Source: Paraburkholderia sp. SG-MS1 (lineage in GTDB: Bacteria > Pseudomonadota > Gammaproteobacteria > Burkholderiales > Burkholderiaceae). From it: a DNA stretch of 45,873 nucleotides. The stretch is taken from the NCBI RefSeq assembly GCF_012275575.1, contig NZ_NPIH01000145.1, positions 1-45,873 on the forward strand, given 5' to 3'. The translations under genes and the position numbers were made by a program. Under the pieces are notes generated by a model. The model was not told the DNA's origin and did not search any database. It saw only the letters and a list, made by a program, of their open reading frames with translations. Position 1 is the first letter of the stretch. Each line of letters starts with the position of its first letter. Of the stretch, positions 27,631-35,709 are shown piece by piece.

Positions 27631-29832
27631 ATGTCGATGCTCAAGATACTTAAACGGGCTGCTGTGGCCGTCCCGCTCATCCTCGTAACAGCAACGTCCT
27701 TTGGCCAACAGGCGAGCGTTTCGATGGGCGATATCCAGAACGCAGCGAACCGCAGCGGCGACAAGTCCATGTCGCTGCTCGAAACGGTGTTCGGCTCCAT
27801 CGTTCGCAATCCGTTAACTGCTGGAAGCGGTACGGGCAGCATGGTCGCGCAAATGTTTCTCGTGCTGAATTCGTGCATGCTCGCGGTCGGGGCGATCTGG
27901 GCCACGTACCATTTTGTCGCCTCGGTTGTAGCGACCGGCCAGGATGGCGAGTTCATGGGTCAGAAAAAGTCGTCGCCCTGGTTCGTGATTCGAACGTCAA
28001 CTGGCTTTTCTTCGCTCGTTCCGGTCTTTGGTGGCTTCAACGGCGCGCAAGCGGTGATGTTGTGGGGGACGGTGCTCGGCGTGGGCATCGCCAATCTCAC
28101 GATGGACGCCGCCCTGACCGTGCTCAACAGCGGCGGTTCGATGATCGCGACGCCGGCCGCGCCGCAAGCAACGACGTTGGCAAAGGCTCTTTTCGAAGCC
28201 AACTTGTGCGCGCAGGCCGCGAACACGGCCATCGATAACATGCCCAACGACACGGGCGTATCAGTCGATCCCGCCGAGAAATTCAACTCGGCCGGAACGG
28301 GGACAAAGATCGTCCTAATGAATCTGCGCGGCCTTTCATGCGGCGGAGCGGAAATCGACATTGCAGCCCCGGCGTCGCTGCCGTCGTATGACGGTATGGC
28401 GGTCTATGCGAACGATCCGAACCAGGCATATTCGCAACTGCTTGCCGCGCACCAAAGCGCGCTCGCAGCGATGCAATCAACGCTGGCCGGTGCCGCGCAA
28501 ACCTATGTGTCTGCAATCAACACGCAGGGTCAGCCGGCCGACCCTGCGAACACCGTCAACCAAGCCGCACTGCAATACCAGGCCACGATCACAAAGGCGC
28601 TCGCAGATTCATCGAGCGGCATCAGCCAACTCGCAAGCGTCATCCAGTCGAACCTTCAGCGTGATGGCTGGGTCATGATGGGCACTTGGTATCAGACTTT
28701 CGCGCAGGCGAACTCTCAGCTAACAAGCTTGGCGAACGCGACGGCCGCCGCAGTGTCGGGAACCAGCCCCGACAATCTGCCTTACCCCCAGCTATACCGA
28801 AAAGTCAGTGCCGTCTACAGCCAGCAACTACAGCAGGATGCATCGGTTACAACGACGCCAGGCGCGTTGGACAACCTGTCGGTAGGTGTCACCGGAACGG
28901 ACCCGAAAAGCATCCTCGGCAAGCTGGTCAACACGCAGGGTCTCGTGAGATGGGCGGTCAACCTCAACTCGGGACAAGGGCCAAACGGATTGACCAATCC
29001 GCTGATCGGCATGAAAAACCTTGGTGACTACATTCTCGACGCTGGCTGGACCGCGCTCGGCGCGTATGGTGTCGTCAAGGCTACGGTCGGTGCGGCGAAA
29101 GAGAGTACGGCCGGAAAGATTGCCGATGTGGTGACAGGTGGCATTACAGGATTGTTGACCGGCGCGGGCGACGGCTTATTGAGCGCTCTCGCCCCGTTCA
29201 TTGTGATAATCCTCATCACACTGTTTTTTTTCGGCGCGATGCTGTCGATCTATATCCCGATGCTGCCGTTCATGGTGTGGTTCGGGGGCGTGGTTGGCTG
29301 GTTTGCTGTCGTTTGTGAAAGCGTCGTTGCCGCACCGCTATGGGCGTTTGCTCACCTTGACGGCGAGGGCGAAGGCATGGGCCAACGTACCGCGCACGGC
29401 TATATCTTCCTGCTGAACGTGATGTTTCGCCCCGTCTTCATGATGCTCGGCTTCATTTTTGGCGGGGCCGGCGTGGTAGTGCTCGGGACGTTGCTCAACA
29501 CGATGTTCGGCGTAGCACTTGCAAACGCGCAATTCGACTCGACAACCGGGCTGGTGAGCATCATCGGCTACATCTTCCTGTACGTGAGCATGTGCCTCAG
29601 TCTGGTCAACGGCGCGTTTGCGCTCATCAACGTGATACCCGATCAGGTGTTCGCGTGGGTGGGCGGACAGATGACAGGTGCGGTTGGTCGTGACATGCAC
29701 GACAGGTCCAAGGGAGTCTTTGACGCGGGTACGAAGCACGGGCAAGGATCTGCAACGGGAGCGCTCGGGCGTGGTGGTTCTCCCAAACCGGCCGGTCCGG
29801 GCACAGTACCGCCTCCACCAACAGAGATTTAA
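27631..29832 (+). CDS. DotA/TraY-family membrane protein
   Basis: A 733-residue polytopic inner-membrane protein of the IVB (Dot/Icm, IncI) secretion family. It has a signal peptide (MSMLKILKRAAVAVPLILV), a pair of N-terminal helices, a ~450-residue periplasmic domain, and a cluster of helices at the C-terminus. The segment WAFAHLDGEGEGMGQRTAHG followed by YIFLLNVMFRPVFMMLG is the hallmark of DotA/TraY. ATG 27631 is the natural start; the longer open frame upstream overlaps the previous gene out of frame. In IncI plasmids TraY is essential for transfer and is the target of the entry-exclusion protein. Here it is intact but without the other ~20 secretion genes. Confidence 0.8.
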   Translation: MSMLKILKRAAVAVPLILVTATSFGQQASVSMGDIQNAANRSGDKSMSLLETVFGSIVRNPLTAGSGTGSMVAQMFLVLNSCMLAVGAIWATYHFVASVVATGQDGEFMGQKKSSPWFVIRTSTGFSSLVPVFGGFNGAQAVMLWGTVLGVGIANLTMDAALTVLNSGGSMIATPAAPQATTLAKALFEANLCAQAANTAIDNMPNDTGVSVDPAEKFNSAGTGTKIVLMNLRGLSCGGAEIDIAAPASLPSYDGMAVYANDPNQAYSQLLAAHQSALAAMQSTLAGAAQTYVSAINTQGQPADPANTVNQAALQYQATITKALADSSSGISQLASVIQSNLQRDGWVMMGTWYQTFAQANSQLTSLANATAAAVSGTSPDNLPYPQLYRKVSAVYSQQLQQDASVTTTPGALDNLSVGVTGTDPKSILGKLVNTQGLVRWAVNLNSGQGPNGLTNPLIGMKNLGDYILDAGWTALGAYGVVKATVGAAKESTAGKIADVVTGGITGLLTGAGDGLLSALAPFIVIILITLFFFGAMLSIYIPMLPFMVWFGGVVGWFAVVCESVVAAPLWAFAHLDGEGEGMGQRTAHGYIFLLNVMFRPVFMMLGFIFGGAGVVVLGTLLNTMFGVALANAQFDSTTGLVSIIGYIFLYVSMCLSLVNGAFALINVIPDQVFAWVGGQMTGAVGRDMHDRSKGVFDAGTKHGQGSATGALGRGGSPKPAGPGTVPPPPTEI

Positions 29833-29835
29833 TGC

Positions 29836-29862
29836 ATAAGGCCCGTCGATGACGGGCCTTAT
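29836..29862. terminator. Terminator after the DotA/TraY-like gene
   Basis: A perfect 12-bp stem (ATAAGGCCCGTC / GACGGGCCTTAT) with a 3-base loop begins three bases past the stop codon. It works on both strands and also closes the convergent gene at 29,864-30,409. Confidence 0.85.
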
Positions 29863-29863
29863 T

Positions 29864-30409
29864 TCATTGCGCGAGCGCTTCGTTGATCGTCTCGATGCGC
29901 GCCTCGAACAGCGCATCGGGAATGATGTTGCGATCTCTGAAAGCATCGTCGTGCGTCGCCCCCTCTGCCTCGATCAGCAATCGAGCAAGCTCGATCAATT
30001 CCGGGTAGGCGCGCACCCTCGCTATCTCGTTATGAACGGTTTGCGAAAATGACGTTGCCTCGTGAGGCATGGCCGTTTTTGCAAGCAGCAGCGCACTGGC
30101 TACGGCCCGTGCCGCGTCGCTCACCAGGCGCGCGCCGTGGTCGGTCGATGCGAACGCTACAAGCCGGTCCATCAGATCGCCATGCGTGCCGTCCGAAAAC
30201 ACGTCCAACACGACCGCCTGCACGTCCGGGTCGGGCAGGTTGATGCGATAGCAGCGACCGTCGCCGGCGAGCCGCCCGGTTTTGCGGTCCATGTAGACCG
30301 GCTGTATGCCTTTCGCTTCAAGTTCGCGAACCGCCTTTTCAACGGCGGCGTTGGCGCGCTCGAAAAACTCCGGGCTTGTCATGTAGCGGCCTAGTTTATC
30401 GGCTGGCAT
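29864..30409 (-). CDS. Hypothetical protein, 181 residues
   Basis: A soluble, mostly helical protein (MPADKLGRYMTSPEFFERAN) with a small beta-containing middle (VYMDRKTGRLAGDGRCYRIN) and a helical C-terminus (DALFEARIETINEALAQ). A strong AGGAG is nine bases before the start. Its stop lies just beyond the terminator shared with the DotA-like gene. No family recognised. One copy of the interspersed 18-bp repeat (30,491-30,508) lies ~85 bp upstream and could belong to its control region. Confidence 0.6.
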   Translation of the reverse strand: MPADKLGRYMTSPEFFERANAAVEKAVRELEAKGIQPVYMDRKTGRLAGDGRCYRINLPDPDVQAVVLDVFSDGTHGDLMDRLVAFASTDHGARLVSDAARAVASALLLAKTAMPHEATSFSQTVHNEIARVRAYPELIELARLLIEAEGATHDDAFRDRNIIPDALFEARIETINEALAQ

Positions 30410-30490
30410 AGCTTGTTCTCCTTTGAGACAAGCATACGCCTACGGGCCGGACCCTCGAAAGAGTTGACTTTTGTTTTTGCACCGAGCAGG

Positions 30491-30508
30491 CGCGACCAAA
30501 TAACCTCA
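30491..30508 (+). repeat. Interspersed 18-bp repeat, copy 1
   Basis: CGCGACCAAATAACCTCA, intergenic. It is one of at least five related copies in the island (31,432; 32,072; 32,450; and reversed at 38,696) and gives the best consensus. Confidence 0.7.
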
Positions 30509-30550
30509 GTCCATCGATGAACGCGCGCGGGCAAGACGATGTGCCGGCCC

Positions 30551-30945
30551 TCAGCTTCCGTCTGGCATCAAGCTATCGCACAGAATTCCCTCGCGGGTAA
30601 CGTTTGCGAACAAAGCCGGGTTCGAGAAGGTTTTGGGTGCCGCCATTCACCCTTCCACACGACAAGCGGTTCGATGAGAATGCTGGTATCGAGGAGAACG
30701 TCGAATGCGTCATCAGCCAATGCCAGTATCGCGTCGATCCTGCGCTCATGACTGTCGGCAAGTACGAGCGCTAGGTCAGCATCGCTGTCCGGGCGGTGAT
30801 TGCCCTTGGCTCGGCTGCCGTACAGCATGACATGCCTGACCATAAACCGAGCGTCCAAGCGGACTAGGAAGGTGCGGGTCGCGTCTGCGGTCCTAGCCTC
30901 GATGATGCCCACGTTGCGCGGCTCATAACCGCGTCTGCGGCGCAC
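30551..30945 (-). pseudogene. Nucleotidyltransferase (MNT-type) with a frameshifted C-terminus
   Basis: The reading frame from GTG 30945 encodes a minimal nucleotidyltransferase: MLYGSRAKGNHRPDSDADLAL has the GSxAxG...DxD active-site pattern, and IEPLVVWKGEWRHP follows. MNT proteins are typically antitoxins to HEPN toxins. After HPK the current frame goes into PSRTRL and stops at 30568. One added base in the AAAA run (TTTT at 30631-30634 on the plus strand) would restore the usual ending TFSNPALFANVTREGIL and a stop at 30551. So the active site is intact but the tail is altered by a one-base loss. It overlaps the upstream coiled-coil gene by 23 bp. No HEPN partner is adjacent. Confidence 0.75.
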
Positions 30946-31270
30946 GCGCCATCGTTACTGCGGTTTCAACAATAGCGTTTCTACGCGCCACGGAAACCAG
31001 CGGGTTTGACGGGCTGACCTTCGCGAGTTCGGCCGCCATCTTGTCCTGCAGGGCATCGAGCGCTTCCGCCCGCATCTGCATGGCCTGCAATTGCTGACGC
31101 AGGGCGTCCCGCTCTTGCTCGACAGTGGAAAGTTTGGCCTTCACCTTCTCTGCGTAGGCCATCCATTGCTTAGCCAAGTCCCCATTCTGCTCGGCGACCT
31201 GCCTGTTTTGGTCAGCGACGCGTCGGTTGCGTTGCGCAACGCCAAGCGTGTAAGCATTGAACTCAGGCAT
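30923..31270 (-). CDS. Coiled-coil hypothetical protein
   Basis: A 115-residue protein (MPEFNAYTLGVAQRNRRVAD) with repeated polar heptads (NRRVADQNRQVAEQN; VKAKLSTVEQERDALRQQL) predicting a long coiled coil, and a short C-terminal tail. It precedes and overlaps the nucleotidyltransferase gene, so the two are likely co-transcribed. It is not a recognisable HEPN protein. Possibly a partner or regulator of the nucleotidyltransferase, but that is inference from context. Confidence 0.5.
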   Translation of the reverse strand: MPEFNAYTLGVAQRNRRVADQNRQVAEQNGDLAKQWMAYAEKVKAKLSTVEQERDALRQQLQAMQMRAEALDALQDKMAAELAKVSPSNPLVSVARRNAIVETAVTMARAPQTRL

Positions 31271-31431
31271 GACCGGGGCTCCCGTAGAGTGCTATCGACA
31301 GCGCGTTACTTCGCGAAGGCTTCGACCGATTGATGACGACTCGGCAAGTGCAATACTGCCTTGACACCCGCAACATCGCAACATAGCTTCTTTATCCAAG
31401 AGGCAATAACGACGACCAGATGACTTGATGC

Positions 31432-31449
31432 CGCGACCAATTAACCTCG
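31432..31449 (+). repeat. Interspersed 18-bp repeat, copy 2, with a degenerate neighbour
   Basis: CGCGACCAATTAACCTCG. About 21 bases before it, CGACCAGATGACTTGA (31,412-31,427) is a degenerate same-direction copy. Intergenic, ~160 bp upstream of the coiled-coil gene. Confidence 0.6.
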
Positions 31450-31571
31450 CGGTTCCGAGCAGGCAGAGGGATATCCTGCCCATGTCGTCGCACTTACTTG
31501 GCATAACGCGCTTTTCAAGCGATTGACGCCCGGGCCGCTACACTCGGTGCATTCGACACCTTGGGCAAAAA

Positions 31572-31748
31572 ATGGATATTCGACCGCTGCACACCGATGA
31601 CGACTACCGCGCAGCGCTGGCACATGTGTCGGCGCTAGTCGATCGGGATCCGGAACCCGGCACTCCGGAAGGGGACCGTCTGGAAGTCTTGTCGGCCCTA
31701 GTGGAACGTTATGAGGCCGAGCATTTTCGGCTTGAACGCGGAAGCTGA
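31572..31748 (+). pseudogene. HigA-like antitoxin, N-terminal fragment
   Basis: A 58-residue ORF (MDIRPLHTDDDYRAALAHVS) with GTPEGDRLEVLSALVERYEA matches the N-terminal region typical of HigA-family antitoxins, which normally continue with a helix-turn-helix of ~60 more residues. Here the frame stops right after HFRLERGS and no DNA-binding domain follows in any frame. No HigB toxin gene is visible upstream. Reads as a stump of a toxin-antitoxin module. Confidence 0.7.
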
Positions 31749-32071
31749 CATCGTGATGCACCTACCAATCGAAACGGCGACGCAACTCGGCCTGCACGCC
31801 AACTTGCCGCCCGAGAAATCGGAACGCGCGTGCGACGACGACAAGTGACAGGGGCGCCCGTGATCGAACGCAAACTGATCGGCCTAGTGACAGTCATAGG
31901 GCGGCCGTGTGGCTCGTGCGCGTCGTATTCTTCCGAACCGAACGACGCAAGCTCGACCTGGCCATGCAGGCGCTCAAGGACACCGGGTCGCCGCACGATG
32001 ACACGCCCAGTGTCTAGGGGAATTCTGTCAGGCCCATCCAGATGCCTGGCTCGGCCAGCGCACTAATCAGC

Positions 32072-32089
32072 GCGACCAGATAACCTCAC
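32072..32089 (+). repeat. Interspersed 18-bp repeat, copy 3
   Basis: CGCGACCAGATAACCTCA; differs from copy 1 at a single base (A to G). Confidence 0.7.
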
Positions 32090-32170
32090 CAAGCTGCCGA
32101 TCGTATGGCGCACCGAGGCGCACTGCGCGAGAAAGTAGCGGCTGACGGTCCGACTCATGATTACGTACAA

Positions 32171-32186
32171 CGTCATATTTATGACG
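32171..32186. repeat. Short palindrome
   Basis: CGTCATA-TT-TATGACG, 7-bp perfect arms. It lies 13 bases before the dif-like palindrome and may be part of the same recombination or regulatory site. Confidence 0.5.
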
Positions 32187-32199
32187 ACCCGACGGCATA

Positions 32200-32227
32200 A
32201 TCGGACATAAGCGCTGTTATGTCGTGA
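32200..32227. other. dif-like 28-bp palindromic site
   Basis: Left 11-mer ATCGGACATAA, 6-base spacer GCGCTG, right 11-mer TTATGTCGTGA. The inner CATAA-N6-TTATGT matches the inner halves of XerC/XerD sites (dif and plasmid pdif), and the 11-6-11 geometry is the same. The outer bases differ from chromosomal dif. Such sites also occur in Tn3-family cointegrate-resolution regions. Assignment is by shape only. Confidence 0.45.
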
Positions 32228-32449
32228 AAGAACTTGGCCTTATTCGGACGCCCTACAAGTGCGTGGAGCATACGTACCAGCGCACGGAAAAGACTTCTCT
32301 GACAAGAGGTTGGGCAGTACTCAGTGGTATCTGTGAAACATGAGCGGCTGAATCAGGCGCGTTGTTCTTCTGACCGCACTTCATACCTCCAAGGTACGCC
32401 GACGCGCCGAAAATCGAAAGGGCGAATTCACGGTCGGGCCGACACAAGT

Positions 32450-32467
32450 GCGATCAAATAACCTTAA
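32450..32467 (+). repeat. Interspersed 18-bp repeat, copy 4
   Basis: TGCGATCAAATAACCTTA; three mismatches to copy 1. It is the last copy before the methyltransferase gene. Confidence 0.55.
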
Positions 32468-32689
32468 GCGTCTGGCTCGAAAAGCGACAGAACTTTGGCC
32501 CGTTCGAGCCTCTCCAGCGATGCGCCGCTCGGGCCCTTGGCAGCCATCGCCAGCATCCGCTCCGCCTAAGATCACTGGCAGCCGCGCTGCCAGTCTCCTG
32601 AGCGGCAAGTTTTCGTATGTCAGGGAAAAGACAAAGCCCTGTTAAACTTACGCCCGACAATCTACAGTCGCATATATTTCTAGCCACGA

Positions 32690-33808
32690 ATGAAGCGTAT
32701 TCCCCCCTCTAGCAGTCGACGAGTTCCTCGCGAAGAGAAGATCGCGGCCGTGGATCTGTTTTGCGGCGTGGGAGGAAAGACGCACGGTTTCATAAGCGCG
32801 GGAATACCCGTTGTCGCTGGGTACGATATCGATGACACATGCAAGTATGCCTACGAAAACAACAATGTAGGTGCCACATTCGTGTGCAAAAGCGTGGAGG
32901 AATTGGCCCCCCCCGAGCTCGAGTCTTGGTATCCCAAGGGAACGGTCAAGGTACTCATTGGTTGCGCCCCTTGCCAGCCCTTCTCGACCTACAGCTATCG
33001 TTACGCCACAGCACCTGGCAAACGAAAGTCGAAGGACAAACGGTGGGCACTACTGTATCGCTTCCGCGATTTGATCCGCGCGGTAAGGCCGGAGATCGTA
33101 TCGGCCGAGAACGTACCGGAGCTCGCAAGACTCAAGCATGACGTATATGTAACCTTCGTCAAAGATTTGCGTGACATGGGATACCATGTCACCGAAAGCA
33201 TTGTCCGTTGCGCCGAGTACGGTGTGCCGCAAACGCGAGAGCGCTTGGTACTACTCGCGTCTTTGCGAGGCCCACTGAACCTTATTCCGGCGACGCACCA
33301 AGCCGAGAATTACACATCCGTCCATGACGCCATTGGTCACCTTCCGACCATTACCGCTGGTGGCCCCTGCCCGGCCAACGACCCAATGCACGTCAGCTCT
33401 AGACTTTCGCCTCTGAACCTAGAACGGATTCGCGCCACGCCCGAGGGTGGCGGTTGGCCCGATTGGCCGGAGCATCTCAAACTGGCTTGCCACAAGAGAG
33501 ACTCTGGCGCCACGTACCCCAGCGTCTATGGGCGCATGCGCTGGGACAAGCTAGGACCAACCATCACAACTCAATGTTATGGCCTAGGGAACGGGCGCTT
33601 CGGGCATCCGAGTCAAGACCGTGCGATTTCGCTACGCGAGGCGGCGTTACTACAGACGTTTCCGTCGAAATATTCTTTCGCCGCCCCGGGTGACAAAATA
33701 ATATTTCGACACATCGGCCGTCACATCGGAAATGCCGTGCCAGTCAAACTAGCCGAAGCAGTTGCATTGTCAATTCGGCAACATCTACGCGATTTCCCTA
33801 CGTTGTAG
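32690..33808 (+). CDS. DNA cytosine-5 methyltransferase (Dcm-like)
   Basis: A 372-residue m5C methyltransferase. Motif I is VDLFCGVGGKTHGF (~21-34), motif IV with the catalytic Cys is GCAPCQPFSTYS (Pro94-Cys95), motif VI is ENV (140-142), motif VIII is QTRERL (~181-186), and motif X is GNAVP (~347-351). All essential motifs are intact. Recognition sequence cannot be read from the protein. The codon use is less GC-biased than the core genome. It is transcribed opposite to the rest of the defence block and its 3' end overlaps the HEPN gene tail to tail by 11 bp. Together with Vsr downstream it forms the usual methylase/mismatch-repair pair. Confidence 0.95.
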   Translation: MKRIPPSSSRRVPREEKIAAVDLFCGVGGKTHGFISAGIPVVAGYDIDDTCKYAYENNNVGATFVCKSVEELAPPELESWYPKGTVKVLIGCAPCQPFSTYSYRYATAPGKRKSKDKRWALLYRFRDLIRAVRPEIVSAENVPELARLKHDVYVTFVKDLRDMGYHVTESIVRCAEYGVPQTRERLVLLASLRGPLNLIPATHQAENYTSVHDAIGHLPTITAGGPCPANDPMHVSSRLSPLNLERIRATPEGGGWPDWPEHLKLACHKRDSGATYPSVYGRMRWDKLGPTITTQCYGLGNGRFGHPSQDRAISLREAALLQTFPSKYSFAAPGDKIIFRHIGRHIGNAVPVKLAEAVALSIRQHLRDFPTL

Positions 33809-34529
33809 CAAGATATTGCTCAAGAGCGATATATTCTTGAAACGCATTAATGACCGCGTCTAAATAATCGATTACTGTATTGGCAATCTTGCGAAGATCG
33901 CCAGTCGTATGGTCATTGCCACACTCAGAGAATGAGATTGCGCCATGTGCGAGCTTGTTTCGAAGATCCCGCACAAGCTTTAACGGTCCTTTGTTATCTC
34001 TGGCGGGACGCTTCACGGCGGTATAAATAGCTTTTGGCACAGTGAGTGTCATTCCGAGCTTTTCCGCCAAACCTTCAATCTCATCATCATCCCAGTTACC
34101 GCCGCCGCCTTTTGTAATTGATAGTTCGAGCGGCAGGAACCCGAGTAAGTGATTGCAAATCGCCATGGCTCGCTCTAAACGGTGCTCTGGCGAAAGGTCT
34201 TCGTGCGTTTTCGCAAACGAACGAACCCACTGTTTTCGCATTTCCGCCGAAAGTTCCCGTGCAGTCCTCGGTGGATCCCCCACGCCCATTGCCGCGCTTT
34301 CGACGGCGCTGATAAGCAAGGTGGTAGTCGACTCCACGAGGTTATAAAGATGCAAGTAGAGTCCGGCATAGAGAATTCGCTGCTGCAGGGGCGTGACTTG
34401 ATGCTCCTCTAGTCCCACTTTGATTACCGGGACGCCAATTTGAAGACTGCGCTCGATGGTTTCCATTAACGCAAAATAAGCGTCAATCTCGCTTTTGCGT
34501 TCCTGAAATGCAGTGCGGACGCTGTTCAT
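33798..34529 (-). CDS. HEPN-domain protein (MAE_28990/MAE_18760-like)
   Basis: A 243-residue, mostly helical protein. The C-terminal motif LVRDLRNKLAHGAIS carries Arg190-Asn191-x3-His195, the RxxxxH catalytic signature of HEPN ribonucleases. Its general look (N-terminal EIDAYFALMETIE, then YLHLYNLVESTTTLLISA) fits the MAE_28990/MAE_18760 family often seen in defence islands. Its ATG overlaps the stop of the DUF262 gene (ATGA), so the two proteins are made together, probably as partners. AT-richer than the core. The likely activity is RNA cleavage upon infection, by family analogy. Confidence 0.82.
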   Translation of the reverse strand: MNSVRTAFQERKSEIDAYFALMETIERSLQIGVPVIKVGLEEHQVTPLQQRILYAGLYLHLYNLVESTTTLLISAVESAAMGVGDPPRTARELSAEMRKQWVRSFAKTHEDLSPEHRLERAMAICNHLLGFLPLELSITKGGGGNWDDDEIEGLAEKLGMTLTVPKAIYTAVKRPARDNKGPLKLVRDLRNKLAHGAISFSECGNDHTTGDLRKIANTVIDYLDAVINAFQEYIALEQYLATT

Positions 34530-35602
34530 GCGACCGCCCCTAGCAGACTATCACGAACAAATCCAATTCGCCCCTCCAGTCGTCCGATCGCATTTGCGCC
34601 GTCCGACCGAGCTTCCTTGATAAACCGCTCCGACTTCAGCCACTCCTCCGTTTTCGCTGGATCTGGCTGCAAATCGGGTTTCACTTGCAAAGCCAGGTAG
34701 GTACCAATGGCAATGCCTTCAAAGCGCGATCGGGGCGTTGCCTTCCCTGTCGGCGAACGCCGAAACCCATAGGGAATAGCTTTCTGGACAAATGCCATCG
34801 TTTGATGAAAACGCTCCCGGTAGGCAGCCACCAATGAAGGATCTTCTTCAAAAGCTTTGTTTGTGTGACGCGAATACGAAAACAGGAATGGGGAAACCTC
34901 ATCAGCATAGTCTTCCAAGCCATCACCGTAGGCAAAGAACCGCGTTACCAATTCCTCTGGCTCTCTTTCTTTTAATTGTTTTTCGCTCACCGGCGCCAAG
35001 GACTGGAATACTGGATCTTTGGCAAGCTCAACCACAAGGTCCAAAAATGGACCTCGCAGAGCACCACGCCGCACTTCGGCCTTATTTGCAACCTTGCTGC
35101 CAGTATTGATCCGCTCGAATAGATCAAATCGAGCCTCTTCATCAGCGAACTCGCTCAAAACTATCCCTCGGATTGAACGATTAAAGAGCTTTCGCTGACG
35201 AGCCTCCGGTAAATCGCAAAATCTAAACCCAGAAACGGCCGGGAGTTTCTCCAAATCGCCCAAAATCAATTCGTTATATACAAACTCTTCCAAGGTGCGC
35301 AAGCGTTGCGAACCGTCCACTATTTCCAATTTCCCGGTGACGGGATCTTCCCAGAAAAAAATAAATGGTATTGGCAAGCCCATTAATACCGATTCAATGA
35401 ACCTCCATTTGCGTGATTCTTCCCACGTGAATTCACGCTGATAAGCTGGGACTATATATTCCCCCTGACGCGTCTTTTGCGCCAATATTTCAATCGTGAA
35501 TTCGGTAATATAATATTCGATGCGCTTTGCGCGCTCTTGGATTTGCGCCTCTGCGGCATTTTTTTCTTCGTCTGTAAAGCTAAACAAAGATTCCTGTTCC
35601 AT
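34526..35602 (-). CDS. DUF262 (GmrS-like, ParB-fold) protein, coupled to HEPN
   Basis: A 358-residue protein with the DUF262 N-terminal domain: VPAYQREFTWEESRKWRFIE (52-70) and LEIVDGSQRLRTL, where DGSQR (96-100) is the variant of the DGQQR active-site motif. In GmrSD-type systems this domain senses or hydrolyses nucleotides and is fused or paired with a DUF1524 HNH nuclease. Here no HNH motif follows; the C-terminal half is helical and of unknown function, and the partner is instead the overlapping HEPN gene. A very strong AGGGGAGAGGG precedes the start. It is the first gene of a two-gene operon. Confidence 0.88.
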   Translation of the reverse strand: MEQESLFSFTDEEKNAAEAQIQERAKRIEYYITEFTIEILAQKTRQGEYIVPAYQREFTWEESRKWRFIESVLMGLPIPFIFFWEDPVTGKLEIVDGSQRLRTLEEFVYNELILGDLEKLPAVSGFRFCDLPEARQRKLFNRSIRGIVLSEFADEEARFDLFERINTGSKVANKAEVRRGALRGPFLDLVVELAKDPVFQSLAPVSEKQLKEREPEELVTRFFAYGDGLEDYADEVSPFLFSYSRHTNKAFEEDPSLVAAYRERFHQTMAFVQKAIPYGFRRSPTGKATPRSRFEGIAIGTYLALQVKPDLQPDPAKTEEWLKSERFIKEARSDGANAIGRLEGRIGFVRDSLLGAVA

Positions 35603-35709
35603 CCCTCTCCCCTAATTTCGTAACCAGCAGCGGACAAGGCGTTTAGTATAGCTCCACGGGGGAGCGAACATCGTGATAAAGGCGCCGGAAGCAAGGGGCG
35701 AAGGAAGCG

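Larger units (their letters stand above)
31749..32689. other. Scrambled 940-bp stretch without a confident gene
   Basis: No reading frame here has a convincing start, ribosome binding site and composition. A short open stretch at ~31,908-32,019 (reading VVFFRTERRKLDLAMQALKD) may be the tail of a lost gene. The stretch holds two copies of the 18-bp repeat and two adjacent palindromes at 32,171-32,186 and 32,200-32,227. It looks like remnants left by mobile-element activity. Confidence 0.5.

Noticed and set aside
32253..32447. Minus-strand ORF with GGAGGT before an internal ATG
   Set aside because: GGAGGT touches the ATG directly, too close to work; only 43 codons follow and nothing is recognisable.
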